Shown: positions 1 to 8,297 of the stretch, one piece after another
Layout of the letters: each line of letters opens with the position of its first letter
Numbering within the stretch: position 1 is the stretch's first letter
NCBI GenBank assembly: GCA_025454075.1
Contig: JALOPD010000007.1
Coordinates: 1 to 44,905, forward strand
Length of the DNA stretch: 44,905 nucleotides
From: Desulfobacterales bacterium
Lineage (GTDB): Bacteria > Desulfobacterota > Desulfobacteria > Desulfobacterales > UBA2174_A
Reading direction: 5' to 3'
Translations under genes and position numbers: made by a program
Notes under the pieces: generated by a model
Databases searched by the model: none
What the model was told of the DNA's origin: nothing
Seen by the model: the letters and a program-made list of their open reading frames with translations, nothing else

Positions 1-154
1 GGTGGGCTACCTGATCATCCAGGGCATGGACATGTACAAGCCGCCCATGATCATGGTCGGCATGATCATCATCGGCATCATCGGCGCTTCGCTGGCGGTA
101 ATTCTTAGACGGTTCGAAAGGGTGGTTTGCCCATGGCGCAGAGACCTGACATAA
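1..154 (+). CDS. ABC transporter permease, C-terminal end (partial)
   Basis: The window opens inside a reading frame that begins upstream and stops with TAA at 152-154. About 50 residues are visible. They form one hydrophobic helix rich in Met, Ile and Gly, followed by a basic tail (LRRFER...WRRDL). This looks like the last membrane helix and cytoplasmic tail of a NitT/TauT/SsuC-type (BPD_transp_1) permease, and the next two genes encode matching ATPases. The frame overlaps the first ATPase start by about 20 bases, consistent with translational coupling. The substrate cannot be told from this fragment. Confidence 0.75.
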   Translation, partial: VGYLIIQGMDMYKPPMIMVGMIIIGIIGASLAVILRRFERVVCPWRRDLT

Positions 155-897
155 AAATCGAGTGCCGGAACGTCTCCAAGAGCTTCGTCACCGAACAATA
201 CACGATCAACGTTCTGGACGACATCTCGCTGCAGGTCGAGGAAAACGAGTTTCTGGTGGTGCTGGGGCCGGGGCAATCCGGAAAGACCACCCTGCTCAAC
301 TGCATGGCCGGAATCATCATGCCCGACGCGGGGCAGATCCTCTTGGACGGAAAAACGGTCGCGGGCCCCGGACCGGACCGAGGCGTCGTCTTCCAGCAGT
401 ATGCCCTCTTCCCATGGAAGACGGTCATGGACAACGTTTCCTTCGGCCTCTATATCAAGGGCGTCGAAAAGTCCAAGCGCAACGAAGTCGCCCAGAAGTA
501 CATCGACCTCGTCGGCCTGCAGGGATTCGAGAAGTCCTTCCCGCACCAGCTCTCCGGGGGAATGAAACAGCGCGTGGGGCTGGCGCGTGCCTGGGCCAAC
601 GGCCCCGAAGTGCTGTTGATGGACGAGCCTTTCGGGGCGCTGGATGCGCAGACCCGCTATGCCATGGAAAAGGAGACCCTGTCGATCTGGGAGAAGGACA
701 AGCGCACCGTGGTCTTCGTCACCAACAACGTCGAGGAGGCCATCTACCTGGGCGACCGCGTCATCGTCCTTTCCTGCATGCCCGGCCGCATCAAGTCGCA
801 ATACCCGATCGACATTCCCAAGCCGCGGGAGTACACGGACCCCAGATTCCTGGAGATGCGCAGGAAGATATCCGACGACACCGAACTTTCCCTCTAG
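133..897 (+). CDS. NitT/TauT-type ABC transporter ATPase 1 (switch histidine replaced by Asn)
   Basis: A 254-residue ABC ATPase of the nitrate/sulfonate/taurine importer class, which would energise the permease ending at 154. Visible motifs are Walker A GPGQSGKTT, the Q-loop in VFQQYALFPW, a canonical signature LSGGMKQR and Walker B VLLMDEPFGALD. The H-loop, normally VTH(D/N)xEEA, reads VTNNVEEA, so the catalytic switch histidine is Asn. I chose ATG 133 (MAQRPD...); a TTG two codons upstream is also possible. A second ATPase with the complementary defect follows 16 bases later, suggesting an asymmetric heterodimer. The family assignment is firm and the substrate is unknown. Confidence 0.9.
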   Translation: MAQRPDIKIECRNVSKSFVTEQYTINVLDDISLQVEENEFLVVLGPGQSGKTTLLNCMAGIIMPDAGQILLDGKTVAGPGPDRGVVFQQYALFPWKTVMDNVSFGLYIKGVEKSKRNEVAQKYIDLVGLQGFEKSFPHQLSGGMKQRVGLARAWANGPEVLLMDEPFGALDAQTRYAMEKETLSIWEKDKRTVVFVTNNVEEAIYLGDRVIVLSCMPGRIKSQYPIDIPKPREYTDPRFLEMRRKISDDTELSL

Positions 898-913
898 GAG
901 GCCCGCTTCGGAA

Positions 914-1681
914 ATGACCACAAAAGAAGAGTATGCCCGCGGGAAAAAAGTCAAGGTCAGCGTAACCGACCTTACCAAGTGCTACGACGAGCTGCTCGTC
1001 CTGGACGACATCAATTTCGATATTTATGATGGCGAACTGCTGTGCATCGTCGGCCCCACCGGGTGTGGAAAAACGACGTTTTTAAACACCCTGGCCCGCT
1101 TCATCCCGGCCACCAAGGGTGAAATCCTGGTCGATGGGGTGCCATCCGACCCACGGCGTCACAACATCGCATTCGTCTTCCAGGAAATCTCCAGCGTTCC
1201 GTGGCTGAGCGTGGAGGACAACATCCGTTTCGGGCTAAAAATCAAAAAACTTCCCGCCGACGAGATCGAGCGCCGGGTCGAAGCCATGCTCGACCTGGTG
1301 GGGCTGAAGCCCTTCCGAAGGAATTTTCCTCAGGAGCTGTCCTCCAGCATGGAGCAGCGGGTGGTAATCGCGCGCAATTTCGCCCTGAACCCGGACCTGC
1401 TCCTGATGGACGAGCCCTACGGCCAGCTCGATATCAAGCTGCGCTACTACCTGGAGGACGAGCTGATCCGGATCTGGAGTGAGTTGAAAAGCACGGTGCT
1501 CTTCGTCACCCACAACATCGAGGAAGCCGTCTACCTGGGGCAGCGCATCCTGGTGCTGTCGAACAAGCCGGCCAAGATCAAGGAGGAGATCGTCGTCGAT
1601 CTTCCGCGGCCGCGCAAGTTCGACGACCCGGAGTTCGTCAAAATCAGGGAACACGTGACGGAAACGATCCGATGGTGGTAG
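914..1681 (+). CDS. NitT/TauT-type ABC transporter ATPase 2 (degenerate signature)
   Basis: A 255-residue ABC ATPase, clearly different in sequence from the ATPase just upstream. Walker A (GPTGCGKTT), Q-loop (VFQEISSVPW), Walker B (LLLMDEPYGQLD) and the switch histidine (VTHNIEEA) are intact. The signature is degenerate: LSSSMEQR instead of LSGGxxQR. The start at ATG 914 is preceded by AGGAGG overlapping the previous stop. In a head-to-tail heterodimer with ATPase 1, this altered signature would face the ATP site that lacks the switch histidine. One site would then be consensus and the other degenerate. That pairing is an inference from the motifs. Confidence 0.9.
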   Translation: MTTKEEYARGKKVKVSVTDLTKCYDELLVLDDINFDIYDGELLCIVGPTGCGKTTFLNTLARFIPATKGEILVDGVPSDPRRHNIAFVFQEISSVPWLSVEDNIRFGLKIKKLPADEIERRVEAMLDLVGLKPFRRNFPQELSSSMEQRVVIARNFALNPDLLLMDEPYGQLDIKLRYYLEDELIRIWSELKSTVLFVTHNIEEAVYLGQRILVLSNKPAKIKEEIVVDLPRPRKFDDPEFVKIREHVTETIRWW

Positions 1682-1690
1682 TCGATCGGG

Positions 1691-2467
1691 ATGAGCTTCC
1701 TTGATGGTCTTTTCAGCCTGAAGGGCAAGGTCGCCCTGGTTACCGGGGCCAGCTCCGGCATCGGCCGGGCCATGGCCATGGCGCTCGCCCGCGCCGGTGC
1801 GGCCGTTGTCCATGTGGCGCGGAGCGAAGAGGGATTGAAGGCGGCGGCCGCGGAGGTGCTCGCCGGCGGCGGCCGGGCGGCCTATGCCGGCGGCGATTTG
1901 AGCCGGACCGATGCCCTGCCTCGCCTTGTTGCTGCATCCCGCGCTTTCTTCGGTCCCCCCGACATCCTGGTCAACGCTGCCGGCGTCAACCCGCGCAAAC
2001 CGTGGCAGGAGGTCACGCCTGCAATTTGGCAGGATACGCTCATGCTGAATCTTGGCACGCCTTTTTTCCTGGCCAAGCTGCTGATCCCCGACATGCAGAA
2101 GAAGAGCTGGGGCCGGATCATCAACATCGCCTCCCTGCAGTCGGTGCGGGCATTTCCCAACGGGCTGCCCTACGGCACCTCGAAGGGAGGAGTGGTCCAA
2201 TTGACCCGCTCCATGGCCGAGGCCTGGTCCGGCAACGCAAGCGGGATCACCTGCAACGCCATCGCCCCGGGGTTCTTCAAAACCGGGCTCACCGCACCGC
2301 TTTTCAAGGATGAAAAAGTTGTCGACGCCCTGGCGCGCCAGACCCTCATCGGCCGCAACGGCATGATCGAGGACCTTTACGGATTGACCGTCTTCCTGGC
2401 CTCCCCGGCCTCCGGCTATATCACCGGCCAGACCATTTTTCTCGACGGCGGCTGGTCGGCCAAGTGA
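1691..2467 (+). CDS. Short-chain dehydrogenase/reductase (SDR)
   Basis: A 258-residue classical SDR. It shows the TGASSGIG nucleotide-binding motif near residue 18, an NAAG motif, the catalytic Ser in INIASLQS and the Y-x-x-x-K pair in PYGTSKGG. The C-terminal end (GQTIFLDGGWSAK) is typical of 3-oxoacyl-ACP-reductase/gluconate-5-dehydrogenase-like members. It starts 9 bases after ATPase 2, so it is probably co-transcribed with the importer. The convergent neighbours encode sugar-acid enzymes (FGGY kinase, LarA homologue, 6-phosphogluconate dehydrogenase). That makes a sugar-acid or hydroxyacid substrate plausible but unproven. Confidence 0.85.
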   Translation: MSFLDGLFSLKGKVALVTGASSGIGRAMAMALARAGAAVVHVARSEEGLKAAAAEVLAGGGRAAYAGGDLSRTDALPRLVAASRAFFGPPDILVNAAGVNPRKPWQEVTPAIWQDTLMLNLGTPFFLAKLLIPDMQKKSWGRIINIASLQSVRAFPNGLPYGTSKGGVVQLTRSMAEAWSGNASGITCNAIAPGFFKTGLTAPLFKDEKVVDALARQTLIGRNGMIEDLYGLTVFLASPASGYITGQTIFLDGGWSAK

Positions 2468-2666
2468 GCGGCTGTGGGCCGACCGCAGTGGCAAACGCAG
2501 ATTGGTTGTTGCTGGTAGAAAGGCACTGCTCGATTGAACGGCCCGCCGGAGATTGAGAGGGTCTAATTCAATTTGACCCCCCGTTTCTTCAGAGTGGCGT
2601 CATCGGCCTTGCCGGTTGCCGGAAGTCCGTGTGCCTTTTGGAACTTAACGTTCGGATGCAACCTGT

Positions 2667-4229
2667 TCAAACACGTACAACCGTGTCCGAGGCCAGATCC
2701 TTCTGAAGCCCGGCGATTTCGTCAAAGGAGCCGGCCGCCGCCCGGTAAAGCTTCGCGTAAAGTGGATAGATCCGCTCGTAGACGGCTGCGTTCCCGGAAA
2801 GAGGCCGACATGCGTGCCTGATTTGAACCCATCTCTGGATGTCTTCCATTGAATCGGCACAACCTGCGGCAAGGGCCGCCCAGAAGGCCGCCGCCAGCGC
2901 CGACGTCTCACCCCATGTCGGCACGTTCAGGTCCCGCCCCAGGATATCGGCCATGACCTTCAGCCACAGCTCGGATTGGGCGAAGCCCCCTGATGCGACG
3001 ATCTGTTGCACGTCCAAGCCGATTTCGGACAAAACCCCCAGAAGACTTTTGAACCGGAACCCGATTCCCTCCAGGAGCGCCCGGACCATATGCCGCAGCT
3101 CGTGCTCAAGGCTCATTCCGAAAAACGCGGCCCGGGCATTCAAATTCCAGTTCGGGCTGCGTTCGCCTGCAAAAAACGGCAGGCAGATCAAGCCTCCGGA
3201 TCCTGCCGGGGCGCGCCCGGCGAGCGCGAGGAGGTCTTCGAAAGTCAGAGGCCGCCCCGGGTGGGCTTGATTCAGGCAGTTCCGCAGCCAGGACAGCGCT
3301 ACGCCTCCGTTGTTGATCGCACCGCCTACCAGCCAGTGCCTCTCATCGATGGCATAGCACCAGCTGCGGGCTTTGGGATCCAATACCGGTCGCGGGGATA
3401 CCACCCGCAGCGCGCCGCTGGTTCCAATCATCAAAGTAGCCTGTGTGGGGGCCACTGCGCCCGCGCCGATGCTCGAATTCACCGCATCGGAGGACCCCAT
3501 GACGACCGGTGTGTCCGCAGCAATCCCCATCTGGGCGGCGACGCCCGGTTGCAACTTGCCCAGTAGGGCGGAGGGTGCGGCCGGGGGAGAGAGCTGGTCT
3601 TTGCGGAGGCCGGCCAGGTCGAGGGCCGGATCGCTCCACCGGAGGGTGTCGGTGTTCAAAAAACCGGACCCTGCCGCGAGCGAGTAGTCGACCTGCCAAG
3701 TGCCGGTCAAACAAAAGCCGACATATTCCTTGGCGGAGACATAACGCCGTGCCTGTCTAAAAACCTCCGGCCGATTGTCGCGGAGCCATAGGATCTTGTA
3801 AACCGGGTACATCCCGTGCGGCGGGCATCCGGTCTCCCGGTAGAGGTGCTTGCCGGTCTCCGTGCCGGCGACTGCCCTGGCGTGCTCGGCCGCCCGCCCG
3901 TCCGCCCAGGTGATCACGCCCGTCAAGCCCTCGTTACGGCCGTCCACGGCCATCACACTGTGCAGGGCGCCGCCGATACTCATGCCGCCGCACCGGATGG
4001 GGCTATCGCCGGCTTGCCTCACCGCCCGGCGCACGGAGGCAACCGCGGCCTTCATCAAATCCCTCGGGTCCTGCTCCTGCCAGCGGTTGCGGGCCTCGAC
4101 ACCCCCGTATGCGACCGATCCAAAACCGAGGACCCTGCCGTTTTCATCCACCACGACCGACTTGCAGCTTCCGGTCCCCAAGTCGATGCCGACGAAAAAG
4201 GAAGCGCTTGTCCTGCGTGAGGGTTCCAT
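2667..4229 (-). CDS. FGGY-family carbohydrate kinase (gluconokinase/xylulokinase-like)
   Basis: A 520-residue FGGY kinase, the usual full length. The N-terminal phosphate-binding motif GIDLGTGSCKS and the second-domain motifs GSSDAVNSSIGAG and GTSGALRV are visible. The segment around GCPPHGMYPVYKILWLR resembles FGGY gluconate kinases, but xylulose or other sugars cannot be excluded. ATG 4229 is preceded by AAAGGAA at suitable spacing. It lies 25 bases downstream of the LarA homologue on the same strand and downstream of 6-phosphogluconate dehydrogenase, so the three form a likely operon. Gluconate to 6-phosphogluconate is the reaction that would fit this context; this is inference. Confidence 0.85.
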   Translation of the reverse strand: MEPSRRTSASFFVGIDLGTGSCKSVVVDENGRVLGFGSVAYGGVEARNRWQEQDPRDLMKAAVASVRRAVRQAGDSPIRCGGMSIGGALHSVMAVDGRNEGLTGVITWADGRAAEHARAVAGTETGKHLYRETGCPPHGMYPVYKILWLRDNRPEVFRQARRYVSAKEYVGFCLTGTWQVDYSLAAGSGFLNTDTLRWSDPALDLAGLRKDQLSPPAAPSALLGKLQPGVAAQMGIAADTPVVMGSSDAVNSSIGAGAVAPTQATLMIGTSGALRVVSPRPVLDPKARSWCYAIDERHWLVGGAINNGGVALSWLRNCLNQAHPGRPLTFEDLLALAGRAPAGSGGLICLPFFAGERSPNWNLNARAAFFGMSLEHELRHMVRALLEGIGFRFKSLLGVLSEIGLDVQQIVASGGFAQSELWLKVMADILGRDLNVPTWGETSALAAAFWAALAAGCADSMEDIQRWVQIRHACRPLSGNAAVYERIYPLYAKLYRAAAGSFDEIAGLQKDLASDTVVRV

Positions 4230-4254
4230 TTGTGATTCCTTTATCCGCGGCCCG

Positions 4255-5499
4255 CTATGCAAGCCGGTGAAGAATTTCCCCGGCGTGGTCCACGAACAGG
4301 ATCCCCTGGTCTTCCCTGTTCATGTAGTCCGCGAGATGGATGCGGCTCGGGTCCATGTAGCCGACGTTGACCCGACGGCAGACCTCCTGCGGGATCGAGG
4401 TCGCGAAAACCAGGTTCACATCGGCTCTCTCGACGCCGTCCGCGTACATGCCGGTCCCGCGGACATGGGTCAGGTGCGCCAGCACGCCCCTCGGGACACC
4501 CTTGAGCCGGTCCATGTGGGCCAGAAGGTACTCCCGGATGTGATAGCCGACGGCCTCGATGTGACGGCCCCACGTCCGGGACACCTCGCGGATGTGGGGG
4601 GCGTAGATGATGAGGGTCCCATGGTCGGCCACCACCTGCTCGAGCTTGTACATGACCTTGCCGGCGGTCCAGATCTCATCGTACATGGCGGGGGCGGCGC
4701 CCAGCACAAGCTTGAAGGGCTTTTGCTTCGTCACGATGTGAACCTGCGAGGAGAGGTCCGCCGCGCGCGACCAGGCCTCGCGGGGGTTCCCCGAGTAGAG
4801 CCCGCACAGCCCGGCCCCGCGGTTGACCACCATGGCCAGGCAGTGGACGGGAACGCCGACCAGGTCGAGTGCCCGGTTGATCATGCGCCGGACCGGGGTG
4901 TCCTTGATTCCGATGATCTTCTTGCAGCTGATGACGGCGCCCAGCCAGTGGAAAAAATGCAGGAAGTCCCCTCCGGATATCCCCGGGAAAAGGTACTTGG
5001 CACCGCCCGAGTAGCCCACGACTTCGTGCGGGAAAACCGGCCCGGCGATGAGCACGAGGTCGTAATCGAAGATGCGCCGGTTGATCTCGATCGGCACCCT
5101 CTCGCTTACCAGCCCGCCTGAGATCGCCTCGACCTCTGCGGGCGCCAGGGTCCCGATGCACCGGAAGGTGTCCGGCCGGTCCCATTCGTGGTTGAAAAAG
5201 GCCGAACGGGGGAAATCCCGCTGCGGGCGGGTGATGCCGTATAGCGCCAGGATGCTCTCCGGCGGCAGGGGGGTGTGGGTGCCCAGGGCGACCATGAAAT
5301 CGAGACGGTCGCAGCGCTCGCCGATGGTCTTGCGGATCGCCTGCACCATCATCGGCAGCGGGCAGGTCCGCGTGGCATCCGGCGTGAGGACGAGGACCCG
5401 CTTGTTTTCGTACAGATGGGCGGGCGTGCCCTCCCGGATGATGGTTTCCACATCCTTTTCCAGCAGAACCGCATCCGAACTTCCTTCACCGGATGTCAT
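4255..5499 (-). CDS. LarA-family nickel-pincer hydroxyacid racemase/epimerase
   Basis: A 414-residue member of the lactate racemase (LarA) superfamily, which uses a nickel-pincer nucleotide covalently bound to a lysine. The active-site set is intact: D-A-T-R near residue 41, GTH at His75, then HEVVGYSGGAKYLFPG giving His158 and Lys168, and His184. The spacing His-10-Lys-16-His matches His174, Lys184 and His200 of the characterised Lactobacillus enzyme. ATG 5499 follows a strong AAGGAG. The neighbours are 6-phosphogluconate dehydrogenase upstream and an FGGY kinase downstream. The family includes gluconate 2-epimerases and malate racemases as well as lactate racemases, so the substrate is probably a sugar acid here. 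The cofactor genes larB, larC and larE are not in the window. Confidence 0.85.
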   Translation of the reverse strand: MTSGEGSSDAVLLEKDVETIIREGTPAHLYENKRVLVLTPDATRTCPLPMMVQAIRKTIGERCDRLDFMVALGTHTPLPPESILALYGITRPQRDFPRSAFFNHEWDRPDTFRCIGTLAPAEVEAISGGLVSERVPIEINRRIFDYDLVLIAGPVFPHEVVGYSGGAKYLFPGISGGDFLHFFHWLGAVISCKKIIGIKDTPVRRMINRALDLVGVPVHCLAMVVNRGAGLCGLYSGNPREAWSRAADLSSQVHIVTKQKPFKLVLGAAPAMYDEIWTAGKVMYKLEQVVADHGTLIIYAPHIREVSRTWGRHIEAVGYHIREYLLAHMDRLKGVPRGVLAHLTHVRGTGMYADGVERADVNLVFATSIPQEVCRRVNVGYMDPSRIHLADYMNREDQGILFVDHAGEILHRLA

Positions 5500-5540
5500 G
5501 GGATGCTCCTTCCGAGGGAGTCGATTCTGAAATCCCCCCA

Positions 5541-5568
5541 CCCCCCCTTTTTGGAAAAGGAGGGGGGG
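5541..5568. repeat. C/G-tract hairpin between gnd and the larA-like gene
   Basis: A run of seven C and five T faces AAAAGGAGGGGGGG, giving a hairpin with one bulged A and a tiny loop. It sits in the 79-base gap between the gnd stop and the larA-like start. It could be an attenuator, an RNA-stabilising hairpin or a dispersed repeat. Only this copy was noticed in the window. Confidence 0.45.
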
Positions 5569-5578
5569 CCTCCAGAGG

Positions 5579-7012
5579 TCACTCCTTGACCCACTGGGTG
5601 TGGAAAAATTCGCCTCTCGGGCGGTCGATCCGCTCATACGTGTGGGCGCCGAAGTAATCCCGCTGGGCCTGGATCAGGTTGGCCGGCAGGCGGCCGCTGC
5701 GGTAGCCGTCGTAAAAAGAGAGGGCGGCCGAGATGGCGGGTACCGGGATCCCCCGCCGCACCGCTTCGATGACCACGCGCCGCCAGGAGGCCTGGCACTT
5801 CCGGATGATGCCGCTGAAATAATCGTCCAACAGCAGGTTCGGCAGATCGGGATTCCGGGCAAAGGCCTCCTTGATCGGCTCCAGGAATGCGCTGCGGATG
5901 ATGCAGCCCGCGCGCCACAGGAGGGCGATCTTCCCGAAGTCGAGGTTCCACCGGTACTCGCGGGCCGCCTCGCGCATCAACATGAACCCCTGGGCGTAGG
6001 AGACGATCTTGGAAGCAAGGAGCGCATTGCGCAGGTCGATCACGAGCATTTTCTGTTCTGCCGCCGATGTTGCCCTGGGGCCGCCGAGAATTTTCGAAGC
6101 GGCGACACGCTCGCCCTTGAGGGCCGACAGGCAGCGGGCGTAGACCGCCTCGCTGATGAGGGTCACCGGGATGCCCAGGTCGAGCGAGTTGATGCCCGTC
6201 CACTTGCCCGTGCCCTTCTGCCCGGCGCAGTCGAGGATCTTCTCCACCAGCGGCGTGCCGTCGGCATCCGCAACGCCCATGATGTCGCGGGTGATCTCGA
6301 TCAGGTAGCTCTGCAGCTCGCCGGCGTTCCAGCGATCGAAGGCCCGTTGCATCTTTTCGTGCGTCAGCCGCAGTCCGTCGCGCATGAGGTGATAGGCCTC
6401 GGCGATGATCTGCATGTCCCCGTACTCGATGCCGTTGTGGATCATCTTCACATAGTGCCCGGCGCCTTCCTCACCCACCCACTCGCAGCAGGGCGAGCCG
6501 TCGGGGGTCTTGGCGGCAATCGCCCGGAACAGATCCCGTACGAGCGGCCAGGCCTTGGGGTTTCCGCCCGGCATAATGGACGGCCCGCGCCGGGCGCCCT
6601 CCTCGCCGCCGGAGATGCCGGTGCCGATGTAGAGAATGCCCCCGGCCTCCAGATTTCTCGTCCGGCGGCTCGTGTCGGTGAACTGGGAGTTGCCGCCGTC
6701 GATGATCAGATCCCCGGATGCGAGATGCGGCAGGAGCCGGTCGATGAAATCGTCCACGGGCTTGCCGGCCTTCACCATCAGCATCACCTTGCGCGGAGGC
6801 TTCAGCGCTGCCGCCAGCTCTGTCAGTGAATGGGCCCCGACCACCCGTGTGCCCCGGGCAGGGCCGTTCAGGAATTCGTCGACTTTCGCGACGGTCCGGT
6901 TGTGGACGGCAACGGTATAGCCGTGGTCGTTCATGTTGAGCACCAGGTTCTGTCCCATCACCGCCAGGCCGACCAGGCCGATGTCCGCCGCTTTCTCTAA
7001 GGTGGTTTGCAT
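5579..7012 (-). CDS. gnd: 6-phosphogluconate dehydrogenase, decarboxylating
   Basis: A 477-residue, full-length 6-phosphogluconate dehydrogenase, which oxidises and decarboxylates 6-phosphogluconate to ribulose 5-phosphate with NADP in the cytoplasm. Diagnostic motifs are GLAVMGQN, HNRT (an NADP-type loop), IIDGGNSQFTDT, SGGEEGARRGPSIMPGG, KMIHNGIEYGDMQ and KGTGKWT. It is the first gene of the minus-strand set with the LarA homologue and FGGY kinase, suggesting the kinase supplies its substrate. A TTGACA hexamer on the minus strand at 7098-7103 could be its -35 box, but the -10 region is weak. Confidence 0.95.
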   Translation of the reverse strand: MQTTLEKAADIGLVGLAVMGQNLVLNMNDHGYTVAVHNRTVAKVDEFLNGPARGTRVVGAHSLTELAAALKPPRKVMLMVKAGKPVDDFIDRLLPHLASGDLIIDGGNSQFTDTSRRTRNLEAGGILYIGTGISGGEEGARRGPSIMPGGNPKAWPLVRDLFRAIAAKTPDGSPCCEWVGEEGAGHYVKMIHNGIEYGDMQIIAEAYHLMRDGLRLTHEKMQRAFDRWNAGELQSYLIEITRDIMGVADADGTPLVEKILDCAGQKGTGKWTGINSLDLGIPVTLISEAVYARCLSALKGERVAASKILGGPRATSAAEQKMLVIDLRNALLASKIVSYAQGFMLMREAAREYRWNLDFGKIALLWRAGCIIRSAFLEPIKEAFARNPDLPNLLLDDYFSGIIRKCQASWRRVVIEAVRRGIPVPAISAALSFYDGYRSGRLPANLIQAQRDYFGAHTYERIDRPRGEFFHTQWVKE

Positions 7013-7204
7013 TGGAGAATTCCTTTTAATTTTTGACGAAGAGTGGCATAGGGTCCGAGTAATCTCTCCGAAAACCTCTATGATATATGCGATAGCCTGT
7101 CAACTTGGCGAATACGGCGCCGAACCGGATGCCGTAGAGAAACGCTACCGCCGGTGCCTATTCCTGACGCGGCTTCAAGGAACAGTTGCAGCGGCAGCGG
7201 TGGG

Positions 7205-7233
7205 TTGCTATTACTCCGGCAAGCAAATATATC
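7205..7233 (+). promoter_or_regulatory. Candidate sigma70 promoter for the ThiF-like gene
   Basis: TTGCTA at 7205-7210 and TATATC at 7228-7233 are separated by 17 bases. They lie 36 bases before the ATG at 7270, which has a GGAGGGA ribosome-binding site. Hexamer match is moderate. Confidence 0.4.
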
Positions 7234-7269
7234 TAATACCATCATCTCCCGCAGAGGCGGAGGGACTCG

Positions 7270-8124
7270 ATGCCCAACACCATTCTCGATTTCGAACGAT
7301 TGGCAGAGGCCAGGGTTTTTCCGGACAAAACCCCTTACAAGAGTCTCTCCGTCCATCACATTCTCGACATTTCGCGGCGGTCGGGCGCACCCGGCCGGGA
7401 AATTGAAATTGCGGCGCTTGAAAACGGCATCGTCCCCGAACGCTATGCGCGGAACATGCGGACATTCTCCCTCGCCGACCAGGCGGCGTTGCTGAAAGCG
7501 CACGCAGCCGTGGTGGGCCTGGGCGGCCTGGGCGGTGCAGTGACCGAGATTCTGGCCCGCATGGGGGTGGGACGTCTGACGCTCGTCGACGGGGATCGGT
7601 TCGAGGACAGCAACCTCAACCGCCAGCTCCTCAGCTCCATCGCCCACCTGGGACATCTCAAGGCGGAGGCCGCGCGCCAGCGGGTCGACCAGATCAACCC
7701 GTCGGTTGGCTGCCGCGGGTCGGCTGAGTTTCTCACCCCGGAAAATGCCCCCGAACTGCTCGCACCCTGCGATGTGGTCGTGGACTGCCTGGACAACCTG
7801 CCGGCACGCTTCATGGTGGAAGACGCCTGCCGGCAAGCGGGCCGACCCATGGTTTCTGCAGCGGTGGCCGGGACATCCGGCCACGTCACCACCATTTTCC
7901 CCGAAGACCGCGGCCTGCGGTTGATCTATGGCGAACCGCAACACCTTCCGCTCAAGGGCGCCGAGACCGCCTTGGGGACGGTGCCCTTCTCGGTGATTTT
8001 TCTGGCCTCTTTGGAATGCGCAGAGGTCGCCAAAATCATCCTGAAAAAGGGCAGCCCTTTTCGAAACAAACTGCTGGTGGCCGATCTGACCGACGGCGTG
8101 ATTGAGGTGATGAACCTGGCATGA
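7270..8124 (+). CDS. ThiF/MoeB/HesA-family adenylyltransferase (E1-like)
   Basis: A 284-residue E1-like protein of the ThiF/MoeB/HesA family, whose members adenylate the C-terminal Gly-Gly of a ubiquitin-like sulfur carrier. The core has the ATP-binding GLGGLGG near residue 87, LVDGDRFEDSNLNRQ (the metal/Arg motif) and VVDCLDNLPARF. About 75 N-terminal residues precede the Rossmann core. I see no paired CxxC zinc motif. No ThiS or MoaD partner is adjacent, so its carrier protein is unknown. It appears to be a single gene with its own promoter. Confidence 0.85.
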   Translation: MPNTILDFERLAEARVFPDKTPYKSLSVHHILDISRRSGAPGREIEIAALENGIVPERYARNMRTFSLADQAALLKAHAAVVGLGGLGGAVTEILARMGVGRLTLVDGDRFEDSNLNRQLLSSIAHLGHLKAEAARQRVDQINPSVGCRGSAEFLTPENAPELLAPCDVVVDCLDNLPARFMVEDACRQAGRPMVSAAVAGTSGHVTTIFPEDRGLRLIYGEPQHLPLKGAETALGTVPFSVIFLASLECAEVAKIILKKGSPFRNKLLVADLTDGVIEVMNLA

Positions 8125-8297
8125 TGTCGTGGGCCGCGGCGGGCCCTTGAATGCGCGGTCTGCCCCGGCTTGACAGACCCATTGCTTTCCGCCATAATTT
8201 CCCATCGTTGAGTCGGTCAAAAAAAAGGCCCAATTTGAATTCGGCCGCGGCGAGTGCAACGCTTTCCAGTGCCAATAGGGGTGAAAGGGCCCGAACC

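Noticed and set aside
3850..5121. Long plus-strand open frame (423 codons) opposite the kinase and larA-like genes
   Set aside because: It is a GC-rich antisense shadow: low-complexity composition, no recognisable domain, and both true genes on the other strand are clear.
7078..8259. Minus-strand open frame of 393 codons across the ThiF-like gene
   Set aside because: It is antisense to a clear ThiF/MoeB protein and shows no domain of its own.
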